Shown piece by piece: positions 12,600 through 24,732 of a stretch of 64,000 nt of DNA. The stretch is from contig NC_091134.1 of NCBI RefSeq assembly GCF_041381155.1, positions 6,562,255 through 6,626,254 of the forward strand, given 5' to 3'. Position 1 is the stretch's first letter. Each line of letters starts with the position of its first letter. This DNA is from Argopecten irradians. Its lineage: Eukaryota > Mollusca > Bivalvia > Pectinida > Pectinidae. A model generated the notes under the pieces. That model made no database searches. It worked only from the letters and a program-made list of their open reading frames with translations, and was not told where the DNA came from. The position numbers were made by a program, and so were the translations under genes.

Positions 12600-12850
12600 T
12601 TCTCTCACTGAACATTGACGGAATATGTCAGGCTGTCGGTGTACTTTAAACGTTTGAAACGACCTTTACCTTGTTCATTCACACGCGGATACGTTCTTCT
12701 CTTCCATCTGATTGGCTGATCTGGAATCGGACACCGATGATTCCTGAGGTGATCAGTCAATGATAAAACAAACAAAAGAACATGATTATATTGTATTTTA
12801 AAAACAAATGTCGAATGAATTGTCAGCTTCATTAGTCCAATGACACCACT
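12600..12850 (-). promoter_or_regulatory. Conserved upstream block of the 174-residue gene
   Basis: About 250 bp, 175-425 bases upstream of the ATG, are highly similar to 40600-40865 upstream of the second copy. On the - strand it has a CCAAT box (12715-12711, within AGCCAATCAG). A 75-codon open frame here is closed by a stop in the other copy, so this is conserved non-coding sequence, probably promoter or 5' UTR. No clear TATA box was seen. Confidence 0.45.
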
Positions 12851-15536
12851 TTGAACATTTGTATTGGTAAAAGGTCAAAAAGAATATAGATATATCATTT
12901 TGTATTGTTCATAAGTTTGTATCCATAAACATCAAAATGTGAAGTAAACTGAAAAACAAACCATTTTATACGCTTTGTAAAGATGACAGACCCCCACCAT
13001 AGGCTGGGAGATATACTGAGTATTTCGTCACGTTGTATTGATTGTACAGGTTTCCACAATGTTTAAATCTAATTCAAACCTATTGTTTCACAGATTACAT
13101 CTCTAATCCAGTCGTTATCTTATTAATTTATTAGGGGAAAAATAAAGAATTATTTCATACAGTTATCTTGATAAAAAGAATAAACAAAACATATGCAAGA
13201 AGCTTTAATTTACAAACTTATCAAGATTTTCCCATACACTTAACAACATTTGTAGGACACACATTTACACATGCACAATAATCAAGTGGGAAATCTAGTA
13301 AGTCGTGTCTATCCCATTAGCGTCGCACTTGTTTTGTAACAATGCAGAAAGCGAAAAGCACGTTTTAATCCAAGTGTTGCGCTGTTGATAAGTATGATCA
13401 GGTAACAATTATCTTATGCCTTCGCTGTTCAAAGGGTGTCTTTAAGCATTATTTTTACATACCTGACTACAATTACTGTAGATATAGCGGAATAAAGAAA
13501 CTCTATACTAGAACATACTAAATTCTATGTTGTCTATACTTGTCCTAGATACAGAGCAACAAAATGTAGGTGTCACATTCTGATTCTGATCAGACCGTGT
13601 AAAATCATTTAGACCATCTGCTTGTTTTGTGTTGTAGTGGTAGATTCTTTGTTGATCTGTAGGTGATGACAATTGTAAACGATAGATGATAATTCAAGAT
13701 ACAATTATGTGTAGTATCAATATGTGGGGGTGACAATACACAAACTGATAGGTCGAGGCGAGGGTGTCGACAACCTCATGTGGACCCTGGTCCTGACATT
13801 GTACCTTTAAATCAGAAGACAGGGGTCTGTCTGTCTGTCTTTGTTTTTGATATTTTTATGTAGCATTCCTACAAAACTGCCTAACAAATGAGTGGTCAGT
13901 TAACACATACTCTACTTATCGAGTTATTTTCTAACGGATGTTTTTTTGTTTTGGTAACTGTTTGTATTAATGAATATGTTGAGTTAAAAGTTTTCTCCTT
14001 AGAAGAACATTTAAAAATATGAACGTGTCATTTCTATTGAAAATATATGAATATATTCCAGTAGTTATATCCAAACAAAATCACACTTTTGTTCCCACAG
14101 CTATTCGGGAAAAAATAAAACCTGAGTTTATGGGTTTAATGGAATTTGTGGTCAATGTGAATGTGTACTCATCACACATGTTTGGTTAACTCAGTGGGTT
14201 CTGTGGAAATGGTTCATCAGTTATAGTGGATTAGCACTATATGACACGATTTAAGGATAGGTCACATTAAAAGGATGGGCTCATGGTACTTTCAAACGTG
14301 AAAGAACGGAAATAAATATTTTCAATGTTGAAGTCCTAATTAATTAAATATTTGAGTAGAAATTATTTTTTGCTTGTACAATTTGTACAAATTTTGGTTT
14401 CTGAACTTTAGCTGAGAAAATATCATATGTTCTGAATAGCATGTAGTATGCGGCTGGCACTAAGGTATCTCTATATAAAATAATTTGCTTATCACTGAGG
14501 ACAAGTTGCTTTGATTGTATAGTTAGGAGGCTAGCTTCTCTATTTTTCTATATGTTGGTTAAAGATGAGGTTGATGTTGAATGTTCCTCTTGTGTCTTAA
14601 AGTGAACTCCAAACTCTTTTCTTGTAATGCTAACTAAATGATACTAAGACAATTGCTGGTCGTCTCAGTCATATGCCTCCTATGTCAGGGAAATGTTTCT
14701 CTTTACATTACCGTTTTGAACTAGGAAAACTGATTGCTTGATCTCCTAAACAAATTAGATTTAGAATAATGAACTATATAAGCTTAATGACGTCCTTTAA
14801 ACAAGATTATCTGCCAGCAATATTTCTGATCAGCGGTTAGTAGATCGATATACCCGTAATCTTTGTGATCAATTATCGGATCGTTTATCAATTGATAAGC
14901 TATTCGATCAGAGGAACGTGTCAGTCAAAACCGAATAGTGTTAAAATATCCTCTTAACATAACCACATTATCAAACGTCTCAGTTTGATAATAATTAACA
15001 ACGAATTTTATCCTAAATCAAATATCTACTTTAATTGACCATGTTATATTTAGCCCCAGACAACGAAGTGACTCTTATTTAAATGGATTGCTGATTAATG
15101 AACCGAAAGACAAATAGAACTTTGTTAGATTAAACGCCATTTAAAGAATTGATTTAACAAATTAATAACGCATTTGTTTTAATGTGACATTCCATTCTGA
15201 ATTTCTATAAAACGTTTGATAAAAAAATCCATTGTTCAAGAACTCATCATGCGGACTAGAACGAATATACGTACCCGACCTTCTATACTTTTCGGCCGGG
15301 TACGAATTGGTCCTTATGTGTCGCAGTGGAGCACTGCCTCCGAGAATCACTTGGGCATAGTTTTCTATACTTTTTTTTGTAGGTTTCCAATTATTTTATG
15401 CGTATACATACATTTACATATCATTTTTGTCCAAAACAAACATAACTACCATCCTTAATATCTACCGTACCGCTCACAAGACGTCAAATTCACAATTTGT
15501 GGACTTGCCGTATAAATTCCCTTGAGAAAGACCTTC
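12851..15536. other. Intergenic; end of duplication near 13140, then unique DNA
   Basis: 12851-13140 still aligns with 40866-41150 (shared GAGTATTTCGTCACGTTGTA and a TTGTTTCACAGAT block). 13140-15536 is unique A/T-rich sequence with a short CTGT microsatellite near 13828. A small inverted pair CGTACCCG/CGGGTACG sits at 15270-15305. No gene was recognised. Confidence 0.5.
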
Positions 15537-15540
15537 ATAT

Positions 15541-16238
15541 TGTTATGTATGACACTAAATACATGTTGCTATTAGATAAGGGAGATAACTCCTATAGCTT
15601 TATTATCAATACATCCGATAAAGGTCATATCATTGATTTAGGTCATAGAACTTTCTTGAATATTATGTATAAACAAATATGTTTGTAAACATGTTGATTA
15701 TAAGTAGAGATCTAGAATTATCTATTTCCAGAAAGTTCTGTGTGTTTATTTGTTTACTGTTTTTAGTTAGATGTTTCTAGAAGTAGAAGGTTCTCCAATA
15801 TTCTTGAATTAGGGTTTAGCTATATATACTCCAGCTGTCCAAGGCTAATCAGAACTGTAATGAGACCTGTAATGAGACATATCAAGAATTGTACAGTGCC
15901 ATATTAGATTCTATTGGGAGAGCTATTGTGACTTTATCTGTGGATTATTACAACACTTTGTGTGTATTTATTCATATTGCCTGGAACTTTACAAATCATC
16001 TGTGGACATTCATTTCCTTGTGGATTTGTGATTATTGTTGATTTGAAACCTGGAAGGATCAAGGATTATACCAGGACATTTGCATACAGATAAGTAACAC
16101 TTTAAATCATCGTATTACTCTTGTACCACCACCAATTACTTTAGATATTTTAAACCATCTCTGTATAATATTGTATATATAATTAGTGTTTTGAATTAAG
16201 CTGCTGGTTTCTCATTTCTGTTATTCGTTCTTGTAACA
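15541..16238 (+). repeat. 5' LTR of the Gmr1-like element
   Basis: 698 bp, TGTTATG...TGTAACA. It contains a TATA-like TATATATA at 15821-15828, a plausible promoter within U3. Confidence 0.93.
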
Positions 16239-16243
16239 GAAAT

Positions 16244-16261
16244 TGGGGGTTCGTGTCCGAG
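16244..16261 (+). other. Primer binding site, tRNA-Pro-like
   Basis: TGGGGGTTCGTGTCCGAG starts five bases after the LTR. It closely resembles the classic proline-tRNA site TGGGGGCTCGTCCGGGAT with a small shift in the middle. Confidence 0.55.
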
Positions 16262-16368
16262 ATCGTTGTTTTAATTTGTGAAATCTAACTTTGAAAAATT
16301 ATTTAAGAAATTTTCAAAATTTGTGTAAAAACTTGGAGTTTACATTTGAAACCAACAGCTAGATAAAC

Positions 16369-17560
16369 ATGACTACTATGCAGGTAGAACAGTTTGTTAA
16401 AGCGCCATCCCTGGATGTTCTTTTGCAAGTTAGTAAAAAGGATTTACTGTTATTGGGTAAACATTTAGGCCTTACTATCAAAACTAATTTGAGGAAAGCT
16501 GAAATTAGGAATGTAATTATAAGATATTTTGTTGACAATGGCAAATTTGACTCTAGTGCATTAGATAGTATAGAGGAAACAGTCAGTTCAGAAATTCAAA
16601 TTAGACAAATGGAACTTGAACATGAAATGAAACTAAGACAAATGGAAATAGAGAAAGAAATGAGAGAAAGAGAAATATAGAAAAAGAGTTAAGAGAAACA
16701 GATAAAGACAGAGAATTAAAAGAATAAGAGATCGAGAGAGATCAGATGTTAGAACTAGAGAAGCAGAAAATTCAAGCTGAAACAGAACTTAGAATTAAAG
16801 AATTAGAGCTAGCTTCTCAGCACAGTTCAAGTAATCCAATTTTTAGGGGTTTACAAGGAAACAGAGGTTTTGATGTCAGTAGAAACATTAGGTTAGTTCC
16901 TCCTTTTCAAGAGAAAGAAGTTGACAAATATTTTCTGCATTTTGAGAAAATAGCTGACAGTATGAAATGGCCTGAAGATAAGCTTACAATGCTTCTTCAG
17001 AGTGTCCTGATTGGTAAAGCTAGAGACATTTATTCTTCGTTATCTGTTGATGACATTTCAAATTACCAAGTAGTCAAGAAAGCTATTTTGAAAGCTTAGA
17101 GATGATGAGGATTTCGGTAAATTGAGGCAATTATTGTTGATAGAGGAGTTTAAACGTTGTGTCCACATAAACATAAAAACTCATTTAGATGAGAGAAAAG
17201 TTGAAACACTTAGTGAAGCAGCTACAATGGCTGATGATTACGCTCTCACCCACAAAAGTTAAAAACAGTTCTCAAGACAAAATCAGTACCACAGGTACTA
17301 GTAAATTTGGTCAGCCTAGGAACCCAACCTTTAGTGGCCCTTCTAACGACAAACCTAAATTAGGTGGCAAGACTAAGTCTGATTCTAAAACAAATCACAG
17401 GGAAGGTGTGGGGTCTTCTTCTGCTCCTGTTTGTAATTACTGCAAGAAAGTAGTGCATACTACGTCTGAATGTTATTCTCTCCAGCGTAAGGAACAAAGG
17501 CGTAAACAGTCAGTTCCTTCTGCGTTAGCTATGTCAAAGCCTAGTCAGAAACTTAGTGAT
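16369..17560 (+). mobile_element. gag region of the LTR element (fossil)
   Basis: A charged coiled-coil stretch rich in Glu, Met and Arg is followed by a capsid-like domain (RLVPPFQEKEVDKYFLHFEK, LLQSVLIGKARDIYSSLS) as found in many animal Gypsy-type gag proteins. A CCHC-type zinc knuckle, CNYCKKVVHTTSEC, comes near 17430. Broken. Confidence 0.85.
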
Positions 17561-17639
17561 ATTGTGGAAGATTCTAAAGTGTCTGTTGAGATTAAGAGCT
17601 CAGAGTCTGATAGCGCCTTGGAGAAGTACTCTCCCTTCA

Positions 17640-17960
17640 TTTCTGAAGGTTTTGTTTCACTTACTAGTGATATTACCAACTTAAAACCGGTGAAGATTTT
17701 GAGAGATACTGGGGCTTCTCAGTCTTTAATATTAGATGGCGTAGTGCCTTTGTCTGAGGAGACCTCATGTGGTAGTAGTGTTTTGCTTCAAGATGTAGAG
17801 TTAGGTTTTGTTAATGTGCCTCTCCATTGTGTTTATTTAAAGTCAGACTTAGTAACTGGGCCTGTCACCATTGGTGTTAGACCGGAACTTCCCATAGAGG
17901 GCGTGTCGCTCATTTTAGGCAATGACTTGGCTGGAGAGAAATTTAGGGTAGATCCCTTAG
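17640..17960 (+). mobile_element. Aspartic protease domain of the LTR element (fossil)
   Basis: RDTGASQSLI near 17702 is the retropepsin active-site motif, followed by the usual beta-rich segment and LILGNDLAGEKF near 17910. Confidence 0.8.
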
Positions 17961-18369
17961 TGTCCAGTATCCCTGATAAAACAGGCGATGCTGAGACTAT
18001 TCAACAGGAATTTGAATTCAATGAGTAAGAAGGTTTCTGATGTTGCAGTAGTTGAGGATCATTATAGTCCAGGGTTAGGTGACACTTTCTTGGCTCATGA
18101 TATAGAGGATGTCGGGGGAAAGTGTGATCTTTTGAGCAATCCTGTAGACTTCGATAGTGATAGAGTTGTTCCTAACAAGGATACTTCTTTGGCTGACATG
18201 ATGAATAAATCATCTTTGTCTAGAGAGGAGCTTATAGTAGAACAGGAAAAAGATCCTGAAATCTCCTTATTGTGTAATCGTGCATTGAGTGAGGAAGAGA
18301 CTGAGAAAGTCCCAGTTTGTTACTTCCGTAAGTCAGGTGTGTTGATGCGCAAGTGGTGCCCCCCCTGAT

Positions 18370-19420
18370 GTGTCTCCTGAAGAAGACTGGAAGGTTGCCA
18401 ATCAAATAGTTGTCCCACCGAGGCATAGGCAAGATATTCTGAGTTTGTCTCATGACGTACCTATGGCAGGGCATTTAGGTGTGACTAAGACTTATAACAG
18501 GATCTTAGATCACTTCTTTTGGCCCAAGTTGAAACGGGATGTGGCTGATTTTTGTAGATCTTGTCATACTTGCCAGGTGGTAGGGAAACCTAATCAGAAA
18601 ATCCCTGTGGCACCTCTGCACCCATTTCAGCATTTGAGGAACCATTTAGTAGAGTCATTATAGACTGTGTAGGTCCTCTACCCTTTAACTCTTATGTGTG
18701 CTTCCACACGCTTTCCGGAAGCCATTCTACTCAGAAATATTAAGGCCCCTAACATAGTCAAGGCTTTGGTTAAATTCTTTACACTGGTTGGTCTTCCAAA
18801 AGCTGTCCAATCGGACCAAGGTTCGAATTTCATGTCTGGTATTTTTCAACAAGTCATGTACCAGCTCCAGCTTTAGAAGATTCTAAAGTGAATCTCTTAG
18901 AGTATGTGTCTAATTTTAAGCAAAGGTTGACAAGGGATTGTGAATTAGCAAAAGAAAATTTGGCCGTTACTCAAACCAAAATGAAAACATGGTATGATAA
19001 AGATGCCCGTACAAGAAGTTTTGTGGTGACAAAAGTTTGGCTCTATTACCAATACCGGGTCAGCCTTTGCAAGCTAGATATTTTGGACCTTATATTGTTG
19101 AGAAAAAGGTCGATGATGTTAACTACATTGTACAAACTCCAGGGAGGCGCAAGAAAACTCAATTATGTCATGTTAATATGCTTAAGAAATATGTAGATAG
19201 AGAAGAGAGCAAGACCTCTCAACCTATTGCTACTTTGGCCTCTGTACCACCACAAAATGAAAGTACAGCTGATATTTGTAAATTAGACTTAGATGGTGGT
19301 GTACAAGATGTAGGTTTAGACTGTGGTGTTAAGTTACGGAACTCAGATGTGATCGCGAACTTGGACAAGAAACTATGTCATCTATCGGAAAAGGAACGCA
19401 ATGAACTGAAACAATCTAAT
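18370..19420 (+). mobile_element. Integrase region of the LTR element (fossil)
   Basis: An HHCC zinc domain (GHLGVTKTYNRI, CRSCHTCQ) is followed by part of the catalytic core (GLPKAVQSDQGSNFMSGIF, bearing the second Asp) and a C-terminal GPY/F-type module (LLPIPGQPLQARYFGPYIVE). Part of the core is missing. It lies upstream of RT, the reverse of ordinary Gypsy order. Confidence 0.85.
19401..19410. repeat. 10-bp target duplication, left side of the foldback element
   Basis: TGAACTGAAA here recurs at 30590-30599 directly after the right end of the inverted-arm element. Confidence 0.85.
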
Positions 19421-19460
19421 TAAAATTAGACTTGTAATTCCGCTCCACTACGATACTCTA

Positions 19461-19687
19461 CGTTACGCTCCAATACAAGATCTAACGATGCCCCGTTCGG
19501 GGTCACCTCAGCATGACCCCTATGGTTAGCCAATCAGCGTGTCGCCTACGGTATCTTCGGTTTGGTTGATTCATTCGGAAGTGTAAACGGATAAAAGTAC
19601 ATCCCGAGATGTTCCAATTCTAGGCCAGAGGTCATGCTGAGGTGACCTCAAACGGGGCATCGTAAGATCTTGTATTGGAGCGTAACG
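19461..19687. mobile_element. 227-bp MITE inside the left foldback arm
   Basis: Terminal inverted repeats of about 60 bp start CGTTACGCTCCAATACAAGA; the element is flanked by TA on both sides (19459-19460 and 19688-19689). The right arm lacks it, which proves insertion after the foldback element formed. No coding capacity. The TA flanks would suit a Tc1/mariner-type MITE, but the flank could be fortuitous. Confidence 0.75.
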
Positions 19688-19786
19688 TATAGGTCATGGG
19701 CTAGGAGGGTCCCACATGCACCCCCCAAAACCTCCGAACCAATAATTTTCTTAACCCTTATGACCCACTGATCACAAATCAAAATG

Positions 19787-20466
19787 TTAACATTGCATGA
19801 GTTGGGATGAACTTCCTGTTATGACGTCATCAAGATGGCCGCCATCTCGAATTTCACTAAAAATTGAAAAATAGTCATAACATTGACATTTTTCAACCGA
19901 AGTAGACAAATTAGGTATCAAATGACCATAATAGAACAACAAATACATATCAGGACCAACTAATCCAATATATGTAGTGATTTATACGCAGGAAGTGAAA
20001 AAATATGATTTTTAGCTCAAAAATGGTAATTTTTCAGCAAATTTTTCATATATGGCTTGCCGCAGAAAAAATGTTTCCCAACAGCAAATTGTTACTTCTA
20101 ATCAGTTTTTGACCACTTTTCAATCAGTTTAAACAACAACAACAACAACAAAAACCAATGTTAACATTGTATAAGTTCCGGTTATGACGTCACCAAAATG
20201 GCCGCCATCTCAAATTTCACTAAAAATTGAGATATAGTCGTAACATTGATATTTTCAGCCGAAGTAGACAAATGAGGTATCAAAATCACCACAATAGAAC
20301 AACAAATACATATCAGGACCAAATAATCCAATATATGTAGCGATTTGTACGCAGGAAATGAAAAAATAAGATTTAAGCTAAAAAATGGTAAATTTTCCGT
20401 AAATTTTTCATATTTGGCTTGACGCAGCAAAAATGTTTCCAAACAACAAATTATCATTTGTAATCA
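19787..20466. repeat. Two tandem repeats of the left foldback arm
   Basis: Copies start near 19783 and 20157 (GTTAACATTG). Each has TGACGTCA (19822-19829, 20185-20192), then an ATGGCCGCCATCT box, and a CCAATATATGTAG segment. A CAACAACAACAA run links the two copies. Confidence 0.85.
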
Positions 20467-20955
20467 GTTATTTGATGTCTTGTCAAACAGTAATAACAAA
20501 AATATACATAAATGCAAAAGAGAATTATTGTTATACCCTCATTATAGGTTTACAAAACATCAGCGGGTGCGTATAATGGGCATATGCTATTTTTCAAACT
20601 CCAAACAGCTGACCCTACAGTTTTCTTTAATAGAACATTGACTATTGACGATTTATAAGTAGAAAAAAAATAATGTAAAGTTGACAGAATATCTAGATGG
20701 GACAAGTCACAGTTTAACATAGTCCATTTTCATATTTAAAATTTTGGAGATTAGCAGTGTCTCAAAAATAATTATTACAGCACAACACCTACTGAAAGCG
20801 TAACAAATGTAACCGAAGCTAAGCCTGTGTTTCCGTTAATATCAGTTTCCAGAACATTTGTGTCTGTGAAATTGAGCACATTCATTGTTTATTTCCTATA
20901 CATAGCATAAGCAAAATGTCAGATGGATACTACAGTGTCACATATTTCTTTCACT

Positions 20956-21791
20956 GGCTCTGAATGACAACCATTATCATTGTGCGTGCTTTTCGTCTCA
21001 CTGCTCTATCCACTGAAGAGACTCAGCATATCTGCTAGCTGGTAGTCCAAATCAGAGAAATCGAGATATCAGTATCAAATTCGTCGAAAGCCAGAGCGTC
21101 GTCTTCAATGTCGATGAGCTAATGTGACACTACATTACCAGTGTTGTTCTAGCCTGTCATCTTTCATGAGTTCATATCAGGAATAACAGGTTCAGAGATG
21201 TGGGATCTCCCTCAGATAGTAACATATCGTAAATGCTGTTTCAGACTTCTCCGGCAAAATGGAAATTACACCAGATACACATTCTTCGAATGATGGTTCT
21301 CCTTAGCACATAATTCGCATGAAGTACCATGCATCAATCTTGTGGACCCTCGTACGACCATCAATGACACAGGGGATATCATCGGGGTCATTAATGTTAA
21401 ATGTTTTTCATTGGTCTGACTTTTCCCACTCGCTTGAAATATGCGTAAAGATACCATTGAAGACTCTCTAGAAAAAAATTCTCTACAGTGTTTTCCAGAC
21501 CTGGCAAATTGTGGAACTTCACTGCAGACCTCATTTATGACCTCAAAGAATTCACCTGTGCCATCTAAGGTCACTGAGGGTTCACAAGAATGAGGAATTG
21601 TGCTTCATAGGAACTAAGGAGAACCAGCTCAACCCTTCGCAGAATTTGGATCTGGTGTCTTTTCCATCATGCTGGGGAAGTCTGGAACATCATATACGAT
21701 TTGTGAATCACTAGATTGGAAAGTTATGACCACGACGGTAACCCGGTAATGGAATGACATATCAGCTCATCGCCATCGAAGACAAAGAACT
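20956..21791. other. Loop of the foldback element, cargo not recognised
   Basis: About 836 bp not paired between the arms. The - strand has an open stretch at 21574-21266 of about 100 codons, rich in Ser, and a second frame includes NINDPDDIPCVIDGRTRVH. Codon choice is not informative by eye. It could be a remnant of a transposase or of captured host sequence; I recognise neither. Confidence 0.4.
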
Positions 21792-22593
21792 AGTGAAAGA
21801 AATATGTGACACTGTAGTAACTATCTGACATTTCCTTACGTTATACACAGGAAATAACAATGGATGTGCTCATTCTAAAAGGCACAGAACGTTTCGGAAA
21901 GTGTCATGGTATTAACGTAATGGCAGGCTTACCTCAGTTTTAATTTGATACTATATAGCTATTAGTTGACGTTTTGCTGTAATAATTCAGTTTTAGACGC
22001 TACTAGTCTACAAAATTTCGAACATGAAAATTGATTATTTTAAATTCCCACTTAGATATTCAGCCAACTTTAAATTCAAATTTGTTTAGATCTAAATCGT
22101 CAATAGCCAATATTATATTCAGGAAATTCTAAGACACCAGGAAACTGTAGTGTCGGTGGTTTGGAAAAATAACAATCATATGCCCTGTATACGCATCCGA
22201 TGATGTTTTGTAAAACAAATGATGGTATAACAATAATTCTCTTTTGCATTTATATATATTTGTTTTTGTTTTTACTGTTTGACAAGATATCAAATAACTG
22301 AAAAGTAGTCAAAAAACTGATAAGAAGTAAAAGTTTGCTGTTGGGAAACATTTTTTCTGCGGCAAGCCATATGTGAAAAATTTGCTGAAAAATTACCATT
22401 TTTGAGCTTAAAATCCGATTTTTTTCACTTCCTGTGTACAAATCGCTACATATATTGGATTATTTGGTCCTGATATGTATTTGTTGTTCTATTGTGGTCA
22501 TTTTGATACCTCATTTGGCTACTTCGGTTGAAAAATATCAATGTTACGACTATATCTCAATTTTTAATGAAATTTGAGATGGCGGCCATTTTA

Positions 22594-22668
22594 GACATAT
22601 CCTAAGTTATATCACACTCTCGATAACTGGAATATATTGAGTTTTGGATGATTAAAATTAGGTTAATT
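22594..22668 (-). repeat. Split direct repeat B2 (outer end)
   Basis: 75 bp starting GACATATCCTAAGTTATATC on the + strand; identical by eye to 22829-22903. Confidence 0.9.
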
Positions 22669-22758
22669 CCTGTTACCCAGAGTGTTTTTTTTTTGTTTTT
22701 TTTTTCTCCAGGACCTGGATCATAGATCTAGCAGTCATGTCGTCTGTGCCTATCTCCA

Positions 22759-22903
22759 GCTTCTTCAAAAGTGTGACGTCATAATTTGGAAATCTCGTGA
22801 TCTCGCGTGTGATTTGACTTAAGATATCGACATATCCTAAGTTATATCACACTCTCGATAACTGGAATATATTGAGTTTTGGATGATTAAAATTAGGTTA
22901 ATT
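22759..22903 (-). repeat. Split direct repeats A2 (22759-22827) and B1 (22829-22903), abutting
   Basis: A2 is a 69-bp match to 29630-29698; B1 is a 75-bp match to 22594-22668. They touch with one base between. This junction is what a circular intermediate would present to the recombinase. Confidence 0.9.
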
Positions 22904-23412
22904 TCCCAGTAACCCCATTCTACCTTTAACATTCTACAAAATTCCCAAAACTAAACCCAATACTCATCCAAAACTCATTAAATTTCAGTTATTCACCACA
23001 ACTTCTTCCCGATGCAAAATTCTTGATGTCAGTGATGTCATCAATTGATCTTCGACTATAAACTTTCATTTCTGATGACCTTTACTCCTATTAAGTTGGC
23101 AGCAGATCATAATTTGGTATCATCTGCCTTGCATCAACTTCTCATTTTTTTTAAAACAAAAAGAGATAATTATTAACTTTAGTCAATGCATTTTATTCAT
23201 CACATGTATTATATCTTAATCATACTAGCATACATAACAGTCATTCTGTGCCAGAAAAAATATCTATTGTTGTTACACATTTAATATCGGGTAAATGCAC
23301 ATTTTTTAACTCACTCGCAAAACTGAGAATCAACTTATATGCATTATTAAGTATCATGCAGATTCAATCATTATAGAACATAACACAACTATGACTACAA
23401 ACTTCCTAAAAT

Positions 23413-24732
23413 TTATGGGAAAGCTTTCACCATGCGCCCAACATCACCCAATCTCTCATATATTCTATCCGCTCTGTCTGGGACATTAACTACATTTCTC
23501 AACATATTCCCAACAACACCATTCTGTGCCATCCGTGCCATTCGAGAATACCTGTCTAAGCTACCTTTCGTGCGCCACCCAACGTGCTCCATAATTTCAC
23601 TTGATTTGCCGTAACCAGACACTGCCAAGGTAACAGCACAACCCCCTCTTAGACTGTGAGTTGTTTCCCCTTGATCCAAACCCAAAGATTTTAGGTAATG
23701 CTTCAACCTACTATACATAAGGGCTGTGGAAACTGGGCAATCAAGGACTTGTTTGTTTGAGTGGTCCAGTGGTCTGAACAGATAACCATATCTTAAATCA
23801 ACCCCCATATCCTTACTGCTACTTACGAATTTCTCTAGCCCGGAAACGGGACAAACTACCCGGTTATTCGAGCGCATCACTGTAAATTCGTTTGTCTTTC
23901 CATTATTCAACGTTTTCCCTACAGTGTGTACAAATGTGAAACCTGAATCATCTGGTAAGCGTTTTACCTCCTGCGCAACACACTGGGCTAAGTCACCTGC
24001 TCTGTCCCCGCCGAAGAACTGTATTTTAAAAAATGCCTGGTCTCGAAGCAAAACAAACTTTTCTGCTAATGTGTGGCTACTGTTTTCCAATTCATGATCT
24101 ATATGTTCAGAAATTCTCAAGAGTTTCGGAAAGAAAAGAGGTTTTGCTTGATGAACCCTGACCCTAGCTCTTGCTTGCTCACGATTTACAGCTTTTACAT
24201 ACTTTTTAACTCTAAAACTGTCAGCCGGATTTCCAGATAAAGTAGCCCCATTCCACGTTTCCCCCCGTCCCAGTTGGTCAAAGATCGATTTAATTTGTCC
24301 CACAAAAGATTGTACAGTACCAGCAGACAGACGCTTTGGGCAATCACATCCTGTTACTGTAGTTCCTAAATTAGGACAATTGAGGTGATGAATTTTTGTC
24401 TTTCCCTTTATGTCCTTGTGTACTAGGAATTCACAAATATCATCTGGTGTGACTAGAGCTAAAGACATATCAGACACCTTAAGAAAGGTACACAACTCTT
24501 TCTCAAGAGCAGTTTTCTTTCTATTGTACTCTGAGTCGTCAACTAAACTGTCCAAAAACTTCAACCGTTCTTTGGTGATAAAATTCTGCCCTCCTCTTAA
24601 TGATGATGAGTCAGATTTCTTACCACAAGATTGGCAAAACCTGTGCCCCTCGTCGTTGGGGTACATACAAGCCTCACAAGATACTGTTGGGGACCAGATC
24701 TTTGGAGTTCCACGCCGTGCCTGGAATATCAA
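23413..24732 (-). CDS. Tyrosine recombinase of the YR retroelement
   Basis: About 439 residues, the DNA integration enzyme of the element. N-terminal Cys motifs (CEACMYPNDEGHRFCQSCGK) suggest a zinc ribbon. The C-terminal catalytic domain shows the tetrad of the family: Arg in FFGGDRAGDL, H-x-x-R in THSLRGG, His in HVGWR and the nucleophile Tyr in LDRYSR. The frame overlaps the end of the RT frame by a few bases and has no ATG at its start. A good splice-acceptor-like sequence (GATATTCCAG, ending 24721) lies there, so expression by splicing or read-through is likely. It differs from DDE integrases and explains the absence of a target duplication. Confidence 0.93.
   Translation of the reverse strand: MIFQARRGTPKIWSPTVSCEACMYPNDEGHRFCQSCGKKSDSSSLRGGQNFITKERLKFLDSLVDDSEYNRKKTALEKELCTFLKVSDMSLALVTPDDICEFLVHKDIKGKTKIHHLNCPNLGTTVTGCDCPKRLSAGTVQSFVGQIKSIFDQLGRGETWNGATLSGNPADSFRVKKYVKAVNREQARARVRVHQAKPLFFPKLLRISEHIDHELENSSHTLAEKFVLLRDQAFFKIQFFGGDRAGDLAQCVAQEVKRLPDDSGFTFVHTVGKTLNNGKTNEFTVMRSNNRVVCPVSGLEKFVSSSKDMGVDLRYGYLFRPLDHSNKQVLDCPVSTALMYSRLKHYLKSLGLDQGETTHSLRGGCAVTLAVSGYGKSSEIMEHVGWRTKGSLDRYSRMARMAQNGVVGNMLRNVVNVPDRADRIYERLGDVGRMVKAFP

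Noticed and set aside
12605-12832. 75-codon - strand frame upstream of the 174-residue gene
   Set aside because: The aligned frame in the second duplicate has a stop, so the conservation is non-coding.
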